Source: an uncultured Bradyrhizobium sp. (GTDB lineage: Bacteria > Pseudomonadota > Alphaproteobacteria > Rhizobiales > Xanthobacteraceae). From it: DNA of 64,000 nt. The notes under the pieces were generated by a model. The model worked only from the letters and a program-made list of their open reading frames with translations, made no database searches and was not told the DNA's origin. Position 1 is the stretch's first letter. The number at the start of each line of letters is the position of its first letter. Positions 57,439 through 64,000 of this stretch are shown one piece after another. A program made the translations under genes and the position numbers. The DNA is taken from the NCBI RefSeq assembly GCF_947648125.1, contig NZ_CANSMR010000004.1, positions 310,001 through 374,000 on the forward strand, in the 5' to 3' direction.

Positions 57439-57771
57439 ATGATCAAAGATCAAACCATTGGCTCCGCTCGTGCGGAGAAAGGTCGCGCCAACAGCCGCAT
57501 TATTCAAAGTCTGATGACAGCGTTGCTGGCATCGGCGCTGACGCTGCCGTCGCTGGCCGCTTGGGGAACGGAGCGTTCGCCGGAGCAACCAGCGGCGAGA
57601 GCCGGCGACGTCCTGCCTTTGCCGCCAATCCGGTATCTCGACTCGATGCCCTGGATGAACTGGAAGGCATCGGCGCCGACGCTGAGGATCGATACGCTCA
57701 TGTCCCCGAGCATCACGCCCTGGGGTGTCCTGAAACCCCCTCAGGAGCCGACCTCGCCGACATTGGGTTGA
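57439..57771 (+). CDS. Small exported protein in the heat-shock island
   Basis: 110 aa; SD AGGAGG. A long n-region, then a signal peptide (SLMTALLASALTLPSLAAW). The mature part is Pro-rich with two WxxW-like spots (PWMNWKAS) and no Cys. It lies between groEL and two hsp20 genes. No family recognised; perhaps a periplasmic stress protein. Confidence 0.55.
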   Translation: MIKDQTIGSARAEKGRANSRIIQSLMTALLASALTLPSLAAWGTERSPEQPAARAGDVLPLPPIRYLDSMPWMNWKASAPTLRIDTLMSPSITPWGVLKPPQEPTSPTLG

Positions 57772-57877
57772 TTGCTGCTTTCATCAGCAATGCGGACAGT
57801 GACTCGCGATCCGCATCGCGTTGATCGTGGTTGAACAGCTGTCTTGTGCCTTTTGAGGCCGTCAACGGAGGAAATAG

Positions 57878-58303
57878 ATGTTCGCTGGCTTTAGTGACCC
57901 ATTTGAAGCGCTGCTGGCTCTGCAGCGCGCACTCGACGCACGCGTCGCAAGCGACTGGATGGGACGGGGAACCGCTGCGATCGGCAGTTTCCCGCCCATC
58001 AATATATTCCAGAAGGATGGCGACCTTGTTGCTGTCGTCGAACTGCCAGGTGTCGACAAAAACGATCTGGAAATCGAAGCGAAGGAAAATACCATTCGCA
58101 TCCGGGGCAAAAAGACGATCGCTTATGGAGAGCAGGCGAGCGTCCATCGCCGCGAGCGTATCAGTGGCGTGTTTGACCGGACGTTATCGGTGCCGATTCG
58201 GATCGAACCTGATCGAATCAAGGCCGAATATCGCGACGGCATCCTTGCGCTGTTCATACCGCGGGCAGAGGCCGATAAGCCGCGTTCCATCAAGGTAAGC
58301 TAG
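57878..58303 (+). CDS. Small heat-shock protein Hsp20
   Basis: 141 aa; SD GGAGG before ATG 57878. The alpha-crystallin domain starts near PINIFQKDGDLVAVVELPGVDKNDLEIEAKENTIRIRGKK and ends YRDGILALFIPRAEADKPRSIKV. Class C-like rhizobial sHSP. It is ten bases upstream of the next hsp20; such pairs often form hetero-oligomers. Confidence 0.95.
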   Translation: MFAGFSDPFEALLALQRALDARVASDWMGRGTAAIGSFPPINIFQKDGDLVAVVELPGVDKNDLEIEAKENTIRIRGKKTIAYGEQASVHRRERISGVFDRTLSVPIRIEPDRIKAEYRDGILALFIPRAEADKPRSIKVS

Positions 58304-58313
58304 GGAGGCTACT

Positions 58314-58712
58314 ATGGCAGAGTCCCAGGAACTACAGGTCCAGCAGAAGCGCGAAGTTGAGAAGAAAACCGAAGGCACGACGCCGGGACGGGCATTCGTG
58401 CCAGTGACGGACATATTTGAGACTCCCGAGGCGCTGACGGTCGTACTGGAGATGCCGGGCGTCGACCGCAATAGCATCGAGGCGAATGTCGAGGATGACA
58501 TCGTCACTATTGAAGGTCGGATTGATTTCTCGAAGTATGAAGGGATGCAGCCGGTCTACACCGAATACAACGTGGGCCACTACGCGCGCAGCTTTCAGAT
58601 CTCCAACAAGGTTGACCAGAGCAAGATCAGCGCCCAAATGAAAGACGGCGTGGTCACGATCGTGCTGCCCAAAGCCGAGCAGGCCAAGCCGCGCAAGATT
58701 CAGGTGAGTTAG
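58314..58712 (+). CDS. Small heat-shock protein Hsp20
   Basis: 132 aa; SD GGGAGG. A charged N-terminal arm (QQKREVEKKTEGTTPG) precedes the crystallin domain (VPVTDIFETPEALTVVLEMPGVDRNSIEANVEDDIVTIEGR ... MKDGVVTIVLPKAEQAKPRKIQV). Co-transcribed with the previous hsp20 and divergent from it, so the two likely have different partners. Confidence 0.95.
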   Translation: MAESQELQVQQKREVEKKTEGTTPGRAFVPVTDIFETPEALTVVLEMPGVDRNSIEANVEDDIVTIEGRIDFSKYEGMQPVYTEYNVGHYARSFQISNKVDQSKISAQMKDGVVTIVLPKAEQAKPRKIQVS

Positions 58713-59157
58713 CGCGGCCTGCCATCGTGAGGCTGCTGGCTTCGGAATTTCGACTCGATGATCTTCGGCGTTGGCGCTGAGACTGGCGCCACGCCTGGGC
58801 TGCAGCAGAGAACCCCGAGATAGAACGCGGACGAGACCGGCGTTCACTTGCGACGTTGGCCGAGCGGGTTAGATGACGCCAAAGTGCAGTCCGCGTTGCG
58901 CTGGAAAGCTTTCTTGCTCATGTTGGCCCTTGAAAACCGTAACGGATCATCTTCCTCATCTAGGTGGTCGGCCCGGCCGGACGACCTAAGGGCGCGGACT
59001 CGAAACGCGCAGCCAGCCATAGCCGGATGGATGCGAGTTGGACGAAGGCACCGACAATTTCCGCTGAAACCGTGCCAATGGAGACTTCTTGCCTTTGGGT
59101 TCAGTGCTATGATTGGCGCACCTACTGCAGTGCACGTCCGGGTTTTGGGGGTCCCCA
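58713..59157. other. Stretch without a supported gene
   Basis: GC-rich, with only short frames of Arg/Ser-rich composition typical of non-coding high-GC DNA. A CTTGAAAACCG near 58930 resembles a -35 but has no partner. It separates the hsp20 pair from the kinase. Confidence 0.4.
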
Positions 59158-60168
59158 TTGGCGCCTAAAGAACAGTCGGGGCTTCAACGCGAACCTCTCG
59201 TCAGCGAGCCGGCCCTGGAACGTGCCGAGCGCTTGGCCAATCTGCTGGCCTCCATAGTTGAGAATAGCGACGATGTGATCGTTAGCAAAAATCTGGACGG
59301 CATTATTACAAGCTGGAACAGGGCGGCTGAGCGCATCTTCGGCTATTCGGCCGCCGAGGCGATCGGCCAGCCCATTACACTTGTGATTCCGGAGGACCGA
59401 CAAAGCGAAGAACGCGAGATTTTAACCCGCATCCGACGTGGTGAGCGCATCGACCACTTTGAGACCGTTCGGCGACATAAAGATGGTAGCTCAATCGTCG
59501 TTTCGCTGACCATTTCTCCTGTCAAGGATGCCCGCGGCAACATCATTGGCGCATCAAAGATTGCGAGGGATATTACCGAGCACAAGCGAGCTCAGGAACA
59601 GATTGGCGTTCTGGCGCGCGAGGCGGAGCACCGAAGCAAGAACATCCTCGCGAACGTACAGGCAATCATCAATCTTTCTCAGTCCGACACCTGCGAGCGC
59701 CTCAAGGAAGTGATCAGCGGGCGCATCCAAGCGATGGCAAATGTTCACTCGCTGTTCGTTGAAGCGCGGTGGATAGGAGCGGAAGTCTCGGCGATCGCCA
59801 AGCAGGAGCTTGCCCCTTATCTCCAGGAGGGTCACGACAAGCGGATTCTGATGGACGGTCTGCAAACCGTATTAGAACCCACCGCTGCGCAGGCGATTGC
59901 TGTGGTTCTGCATGAATTGGCAACCAACGCTGCCAAGTATGGAGCGCTATCGAACGCGAAAGGCCGGATTGCATTGACGTGGTCGCGCACCCAGGATGGA
60001 CAGGTAATACTCCGCTGGACCGAATTGGGCGGTCCGAAAGTAAATGCGCCCGAACGCAAGGGCTTCGGTAGTCGCCTCATCGAAGGAACCATCAGGCCAC
60101 TTGGCGGCAAGGTGCTCTTTGACTGGCGCGCGGAAGGGCTGGTTTGCGAAATCGCCGTTCCGACGTAA
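59158..60168 (+). CDS. PAS-domain HWE-type histidine kinase
   Basis: 336 aa from TTG 59158, which follows GGGGG; a TTG at 59113 adds 15 residues. A PAS domain (about 20-140; SDDVIVSKNLDGIITSWNRAAERIFGYSAAEAIGQPI) leads to the HWE/HisKA_2 core: phospho-His in EAEHRSKNILANVQAI, ATP site VVLHELATNAAKYGALS and GGPKV...GFGSRLIEGTI. No membrane helix, so cytoplasmic. In alphaproteobacteria such kinases feed the general stress response (PhyR-NepR-EcfG), which fits the setting. No response regulator is adjacent. Confidence 0.9.
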   Translation: MAPKEQSGLQREPLVSEPALERAERLANLLASIVENSDDVIVSKNLDGIITSWNRAAERIFGYSAAEAIGQPITLVIPEDRQSEEREILTRIRRGERIDHFETVRRHKDGSSIVVSLTISPVKDARGNIIGASKIARDITEHKRAQEQIGVLAREAEHRSKNILANVQAIINLSQSDTCERLKEVISGRIQAMANVHSLFVEARWIGAEVSAIAKQELAPYLQEGHDKRILMDGLQTVLEPTAAQAIAVVLHELATNAAKYGALSNAKGRIALTWSRTQDGQVILRWTELGGPKVNAPERKGFGSRLIEGTIRPLGGKVLFDWRAEGLVCEIAVPT

Positions 60169-60228
60169 AATCCAATCGAGCTTGGCTTCGCTGCTCTCGC
60201 GACATATTGCGCTGCTCCACACAGTTTC

Positions 60229-60378
60229 CTGATCGCGAACGAGCGGCGGGTCATTCTGCATTGCAAAAAACTGCGCGACGATCCCTCGACCGAAGAACGC
60301 CGCCAGCTGATGCGCTTGGTCAGCGAGGCCGAAACTTGGCTGAAAGGTCTCGCTGCGCAAGCTGCAACGCAAAATTAA
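60229..60378 (+). CDS. Possible 49-aa remnant without a standard start
   Basis: After the kinase stop the same frame continues and, from CTG 60229, reads like protein (ERRVILHCKKLRDDPSTEERRQLMRLVSEAETWLKGL). No ATG, GTG or TTG precedes it. Similar short helical proteins are common in Bradyrhizobium. Probably a truncated gene. Confidence 0.25.
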   Translation: MIANERRVILHCKKLRDDPSTEERRQLMRLVSEAETWLKGLAAQAATQN

Positions 60379-60398
60379 CCGAAGGAAAATCGCCGCAA

Positions 60399-60443
60399 AA
60401 ATTTTTCGGGACGCCCTTGAAATTGATTACCCTTCTTCTAAGT
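60399..60443 (+). promoter_or_regulatory. Promoter of the second ROSE-hsp20 unit
   Basis: AAATTT (60399-60404), 11 bases, CTTGAA (-35, 60416-60421), 16 bases, CTAAGT (-10, 60438-60443). Same design as the promoters at 52394 and 55131. Confidence 0.55.
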
Positions 60444-60449
60444 CGTTTT

Positions 60450-60564
60450 TTGCCGCTTGCAGTGGTGCCGGGCGCCAGCTTTGGGTCCGGTGAACTGAAC
60501 AGGGCGTCAGACACGGGTGTCTTGCGCTCCTTCGTATCCATCTTGCTCTCAGGAGGACTTGGCT
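60450..60564 (+). promoter_or_regulatory. ROSE-type RNA thermometer, copy 3
   Basis: The leader ends CATCTTGCTCTCAGGAGGACTTGGCT just before ATG 60565, the ROSE core in which TTGCTCT hides AGGAGGA. Upstream stems include GCCGGGCGCC and GACACGGGTGTC. Nearly identical core to copy 2, so the translated leaders look alike (SYPSCSQEDLA and SYPTCSQEDLA). Confidence 0.9.
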
Positions 60565-61014
60565 ATGAGGACTTATGATTTCGCTCCCCTGTGGCGTTCG
60601 AGCATCGGCTTCGACCGCCTTTTCGATCTCCTCGACGAAACCCAGCACAGGACCGAGGACAGTTACCCGCCCTATAACATCGAACGGCTCGGCGAAGATC
60701 GCTATCAGATCTCGCTGGCGCTGGCCGGATTCGGCCCCGATGAGATCGCGGTGACGGCCGAGCAGAACGTGCTCACCGTGGAAGGCCGCAAGGGCGGCAA
60801 GGACCAGCACGAATATCTCTACCAGGGCATTTCGGCTCGGCCGTTCAAGCGGCAATACAACCTTGCTGACTACGTCCAGGTGAAAACTGCCGCGTTCGAC
60901 AACGGCCTGCTCCGGATCGAACTCGTCCGCGAAATCCCCGAGGCCATGAAGCCCCGGCGCATCGCCATCGGCGGTGGCGCCCCGGCCGGGCAAATCACGC
61001 AGAAGGCAGCTTAG
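60565..61014 (+). CDS. Small heat-shock protein Hsp20 (class A, ROSE-controlled)
   Basis: 149 aa from ATG 60565. Crystallin domain YPPYNIERLGEDRYQISLALAGFGPDEIAVTAEQNVLTVEGRKG ... FDNGLLRIELVREIPEAMKPRRIAI. A close paralogue of the protein at 51827, with the same leader. It holds unfolding proteins for refolding and is turned on by melting of the thermometer. It leads a run of stress genes to 62949. Confidence 0.95.
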   Translation: MRTYDFAPLWRSSIGFDRLFDLLDETQHRTEDSYPPYNIERLGEDRYQISLALAGFGPDEIAVTAEQNVLTVEGRKGGKDQHEYLYQGISARPFKRQYNLADYVQVKTAAFDNGLLRIELVREIPEAMKPRRIAIGGGAPAGQITQKAA

Positions 61015-61091
61015 CCCGCCTTTCGCTTGATCTCGTCGCACGGGCCGCAATTTGTCCGGGCGTCGACCAGCTTCATGTCAAGGAGGATATC

Positions 61092-61589
61092 ATGGGTATT
61101 CGTGATCTTGTTCCGTGGACGAAAGGTCAGCAGCTCCCAACCCGTCAGGAGCCTTTCGATCCGTTTCTCACGCTTCACCGCGAGATGAACCGGCTTTTCG
61201 ACGACGTCTTTCGCGGGTTCGGCCCGCTCGGTCGCTTCGGCAATCCTTTGATGGAGGGCCAATTCACCTGGCCTCGGCTCGAACTCAGCGAAACCGACAA
61301 GTCGGTCACGGTTACGGCCGAACTTCCAGGTCTCAGCGAAAGGGACGTTCAGGTCGAGATCGCCAACGGCGTTCTTTCGATCCGCGGCGAGAAGAAGGCC
61401 GACCGCAGCGACGACTCGAAGTTCGTCAGCGAACGCTACTACGGATCGTTCGAACGCCAGATTTCGCTGGAGGGCGTCGAAGAAGACAAGGCGCAAGCCG
61501 ACTTCAAGAACGGCGTCCTCACTGTAACGCTTCCGAAGTCTGAGCAGTCAAACCGCAACGTCAAGCGTATCGCGATCAATACCAACTGA
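61092..61589 (+). CDS. Small heat-shock protein Hsp20 (Hsp16.5-like)
   Basis: 165 aa; SD AAGGAGG. The N-terminal arm (MGIRDLVPWTKGQQLPTRQEPFDPFLTLHREMNRLFDDVFRGF) is longer and different from the class A proteins. Crystallin domain: LELSETDKSVTVTAELPGLSERDVQVEIANGVLSIRGEKK; anchor NVKRIAINTN. This type is widespread in stress-tolerance islands. A strong terminator follows. Confidence 0.95.
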   Translation: MGIRDLVPWTKGQQLPTRQEPFDPFLTLHREMNRLFDDVFRGFGPLGRFGNPLMEGQFTWPRLELSETDKSVTVTAELPGLSERDVQVEIANGVLSIRGEKKADRSDDSKFVSERYYGSFERQISLEGVEEDKAQADFKNGVLTVTLPKSEQSNRNVKRIAINTN

Positions 61590-61595
61590 AAGCAA

Positions 61596-61622
61596 GAAGG
61601 CGGCGGCGTGGCCGCCGCCTTC
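61596..61622 (+). terminator. Perfect 12-bp hairpin after hsp20
   Basis: GAAGGCGGCGGC (61596-61607) and GCCGCCGCCTTC (61611-61622) pair perfectly around GTG. No T-run follows, but the stem is very stable. It separates the hsp20 pair from the SWASD gene. Confidence 0.7.
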
Positions 61623-61677
61623 AACCTCCTCTCAGATCAACCTGTCTCTCCACGAAAGGAGCAAAAGGAGACACGAC

Positions 61678-62196
61678 ATGAGCCAAGCCAATCGCACCGC
61701 CAACAATGTTGGGCCCGTTTTCCACCCGGCATCTCATTACAATTCACCCGACGATGTCTTGGGTGATTTCAAGCTGTCCACCGACGAAAAGCGAGTAATC
61801 TTGTCGTCCTGGGCATCGGATATGTACACCGTCGAATCCCAGCCCGCCCTTCGTGAGGTCCCGGGTCTCCCGCACAGACTACGTTTGGACAGCATCCTGG
61901 CGGCGCTGAAGCAGCTTGAGGACGAGGACGATCCACCGCCACGCGGGGGATTGGCCATGCGGCTTCCTCGTCTCAGCAAGCTTGATTGCACTGCGTCGGA
62001 CAGACCGCAGCGTATGTTCGGAAGGCACGCAGCCACCAGGCGGCATCGGTCGATGCCGGCGCCGCGCACAGCAAATCATTTGCGATGGACTCGCGAAGCA
62101 AATGTGCGGCGATATCGAAAGCTCCTGAACACACAATTGACTGACGTTGAACGCACCTTCATAGAGCGGCGGCTCGCTGAAGAACTGCAGAGCTGA
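61678..62196 (+). CDS. Fusion of SWASD and YRxLLxTxL modules
   Basis: 172 aa; SD AAAGGAG. Residues about 15-90 are the SWASD module (FHPASHYNSPDDVLGDFKLSTDEKRVILSSWASD ... PALREVPGL ... RLDSILAALKQL), homologous to 51420. After a basic linker, residues about 135-172 (NVRRYRKLLNTQLTDVERTFIERRLAEEL) are the module seen alone in 52582 and 62225. A fusion suggests that the separate proteins interact. Unknown function; conserved with ROSE-hsp20 genes. Confidence 0.75.
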   Translation: MSQANRTANNVGPVFHPASHYNSPDDVLGDFKLSTDEKRVILSSWASDMYTVESQPALREVPGLPHRLRLDSILAALKQLEDEDDPPPRGGLAMRLPRLSKLDCTASDRPQRMFGRHAATRRHRSMPAPRTANHLRWTREANVRRYRKLLNTQLTDVERTFIERRLAEELQS

Positions 62197-62224
62197 CAGG
62201 GCTTAAGGGTCAGTGGGTTCGGTG

Positions 62225-62413
62225 ATGTCTACGATTGATGACAGCTTCAGTGAGATCAGATCCGTACGGAACGACATCTGGCGCTGTCGTAGGCTGCTCC
62301 AGACTGAGCTCGTCGATGCTGAACGAGAAATTGTGGAGAAACGCCTTCGCGAACGGCTGTCAACCTTTGAAGGGCTGTTAGCGTCTGCATTCCCCTTGGC
62401 CTTGAAGCTTTGA
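62225..62413 (+). CDS. Small protein with YRxLLxTxL module
   Basis: 62 aa from ATG 62225. [50 protein letters not shown] matches 52582 in both the helical core and the tail (FPF/FPL near the C-terminus). Its stop overlaps a TTG in front of greA, so coupling is possible. Confidence 0.7.
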   Translation: MSTIDDSFSEIRSVRNDIWRCRRLLQTELVDAEREIVEKRLRERLSTFEGLLASAFPLALKL

Positions 62414-62442
62414 AGCAAACTCGGGGAATGGGTTGGTGCGCG

Positions 62443-62949
62443 ATGATAAGGCTTCCGATGACGGCCGCGGGTCACGCCGCTCTTGAAGATGAACTAAGAG
62501 GCCGCATCAGGATCGAGCGACCTCGTTTGGTTCAGCGAATTCAACAGGCGATCGCCGATGATGCCAACTTGGTGGAGAACTCCGAATATCAGGCTGCGCA
62601 GGCGGAGCAAAACGTCAATGAGGCCCGGATCGCCGAGCTAGAAGACAAGCTCGCGCTGGCAGAAATCGTCGACGTATCCAAGCTTTCCGGCAATACGATC
62701 AAATTTGGTGCTACCGTGACGCTAATCGACGATGATACCGGTGAGAAACGGACTTGGCAGATCGTCGGCGAGCCGGAAGCTGATGCGAGCAAAGGAAGAA
62801 TTTCAGTGACTTCTCCCATCGCCAGGGCATTGATCGGTAAGACCAAGGGGACAACCGTGCTGGTCGACGCGCCGGGCGGCACTAAGGCCTTCAAAGTCCG
62901 GCACGTGGAGTGGTTTGAGGACAAGCCGAAGAGGCGAAAGCAGGTCTGA
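62443..62949 (+). CDS. GreA/GreB-family transcription factor with altered tip
   Basis: 168 aa from ATG 62443 (ATG 62428 and TTG 62410 are possible). N-terminal coiled coil with [17 protein letters not shown], then [17 protein letters not shown]-terminal FKBP-like domain ([48 protein letters not shown]). Gre factors enter the RNA polymerase channel and stimulate RNA cleavage through Asp41 and Glu44 at the coiled-coil tip. Here the positions are Asn42 and Glu45, so the key Asp is lost. More likely a paralogue with a regulatory role than the housekeeping GreA. Confidence 0.88.
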   Translation: MIRLPMTAAGHAALEDELRGRIRIERPRLVQRIQQAIADDANLVENSEYQAAQAEQNVNEARIAELEDKLALAEIVDVSKLSGNTIKFGATVTLIDDDTGEKRTWQIVGEPEADASKGRISVTSPIARALIGKTKGTTVLVDAPGGTKAFKVRHVEWFEDKPKRRKQV

Positions 62950-63205
62950 GGCTCAAATTCGCCGCGGGCTGGCCTCGGCTCCCCGGCGTCGGCCAGTTTG
63001 GGGTTTTTCCGATAGCAATTGTCAGCAATATCGGAGCGTAGATTGGATCGTCCAATCCGCCACCCGACCAAACGCCGAACCGGCACGTCCATGCGGCGGC
63101 ACTCTTGCGGCACAGCCTGGGTCAGGCACGGCATGCGTGCCACGGGTCTATATTCCAGCAAGCTTTGCGCGATAACGCGCTGGCTCGGAAAAAGGACATC
63201 AAGCA

Positions 63206-63386
63206 ATGAGACTGCGCTTGTCCGACGTAGCCCCTTCCGCCGTTCTAGCGGAGCACTACCGCGTGCAAGCCGAGCTGTGCAATCAAATGGCTCGAGCCAC
63301 CGTGAGCCCCCTTCAAAGAGGGTTGGCTCGAGCTCGCTGATGAGTGGAGGAGGTTGGCGCGGGAGACGGAGGCAAAGCCGCACTGA
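63206..63386 (+). pseudogene. Small gene split by one extra C
   Basis: From ATG 63206 (SD AAGGA): MRLRLSDVAPSAVLAEHYRVQAELCNQMARATVSP, then the frame shifts at a run of five C (63307-63311). Removing one C restores FKEGWLELADEWRRLARETEAKPH, which reads like the normal continuation of a common rhizobial small protein. Either a real frameshift, a read error in a homopolymer, or slippage. Confidence 0.6.
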
Positions 63387-63637
63387 TTGCGGCCTAACCG
63401 AACACCGGTGCCAGTTAGCCGCCGAATCCGACGGGGCGCGCAGCTCGACCATCGCAATGTGGATCAAGATGCCAATCGGAGGTGACGTCAGGTCGTGGCC
63501 GAAGATGCTCAACGTCTGATTGCACCTTGCACTAGGCCCCTCGCTCAGGAATACGACACGACCACGACGTCAGGCATCGCATATACCTTACCTGGGCTGA
63601 GTACCTCCCCCTTCGGGACTCTGCTGCATTCTCTTCT

Positions 63638-63895
63638 CTAGAACCGACCGGCCAGTCCCGCGCCAATGTTACAATTGATGGCAATCAGGGGCGTCAGCTT
63701 CGCCGGATCCGGCTCCGTCTGCATTTCGAAGGTTTGTGCAAAAACGAAAGTGGCGATATTGACGGTCCCTTGACGTACTTCTTTCGGATTTGGGTTCTCG
63801 TTTGATTCCGCTTCAGCAAAAAAGATGCACCCCAGTCTCCGATTAAACATCAGAGCTTTATGCAAATTTGGGGGGCCCTGGTCAGTGCGATGCAT
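63638..63895 (-). CDS. Possible hypothetical protein
   Basis: An 85-codon minus-strand frame ending ...LTPLIAINCNIGAGLAGRF. The C-terminal half looks protein-like and slightly hydrophobic; the N-terminal half does not. No convincing ribosome site, and ATG 63850 may be the true start. Little else is visible in 63387-64000. Confidence 0.25.
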   Translation of the reverse strand: MHRTDQGPPNLHKALMFNRRLGCIFFAEAESNENPNPKEVRQGTVNIATFVFAQTFEMQTEPDPAKLTPLIAINCNIGAGLAGRF

Positions 63896-64000
63896 ACGGG
63901 CAGAGCGCGCCAGCCGCTCCGCAACAGCATGCGCGCGGGCCTCACTCCCGAGGCGGGATGGGCCTCGCAGACCCAGCGGTTATCATAGCAACGCGGGCAG

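Noticed and set aside
61092-61160. A fourth ROSE element before the hsp20 at 61092
   Set aside because: The leader has AAGGAGG but no TTGCT-type complement in front of it; AGCTTCATGTCAAGG does not pair well.

Overview
The window reads as chromosome of a high-GC alphaproteobacterium of the Bradyrhizobium/Rhodopseudomonas type (Nitrobacteraceae). The grounds are rhizobial CTTGAC/CTTGAA promoters, three ROSE-type RNA thermometers in front of small heat-shock genes, multiple groEL and hsp20 paralogues, an HWE histidine kinase, TolB-like/TPR regulators and TctC-type binding proteins. No search was run; assignments rest on motifs, gene order and remembered family features.

Layout. 1-960: the 3' end of an unknown gene, hairpins and no convincing gene. 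960-16390: a plus-strand efflux operon with two tandem RND permeases of unusual proton-relay composition, two membrane-fusion proteins, an MdtB/MdtC-like permease pair and a small Cys-rich lipoprotein; no TolC-type outer-membrane factor is seen. 16391-22683: an envelope cluster with an AsmA-like protein, a large secreted Cys-rich protein with a repeat tail, a divergent outer-membrane beta-barrel and a small exported protein. 22741-29720: a LuxR regulator, a transposase scrap, a methyltransferase broken by one stop codon, a TetR-MAPEG-glycosyltransferase cassette with a duplicated TetR tail, and a class III cyclase fused to TolB-like/TPR domains. 29870-37894: a mirror-image locus in which a 98-aa membrane protein, an O-methyltransferase and a TctC-type binding protein occur on both arms, around a LysR and a winged-helix/TPR regulator, with IS-end debris. 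37921-47071: metabolic and regulatory cassettes (di-iron MBL/TetR, LysR/BBE-like flavoenzyme/MFS/cupin, winged-helix/TPR) flanked by decayed tRNA 3' ends, which suggests an old integration hotspot. 47257-63386: a heat-shock island with two groEL genes, groES, rpoH, five Hsp20 proteins, a PAS/HWE kinase, a GreA-like factor and at least ten very small proteins, several from one modular family.

How it works together (inference). The stress island seems controlled by RNA thermometers (ROSE at 51236, 52280 and 60450), shared AAATTT-N10-CTTGAA promoters and its own RpoH. The small proteins share two modules, one around a SWASD motif and one around YRxLLxTxLxDxER, found separately and fused, always beside ROSE-controlled hsp20 genes. 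This is the best candidate here for an undescribed system. Other notable points are the altered RND relay residues, a GreA whose Asp41 equivalent is Asn, and a possible prfB-like CTT-TGA +1 frameshift at 53317.
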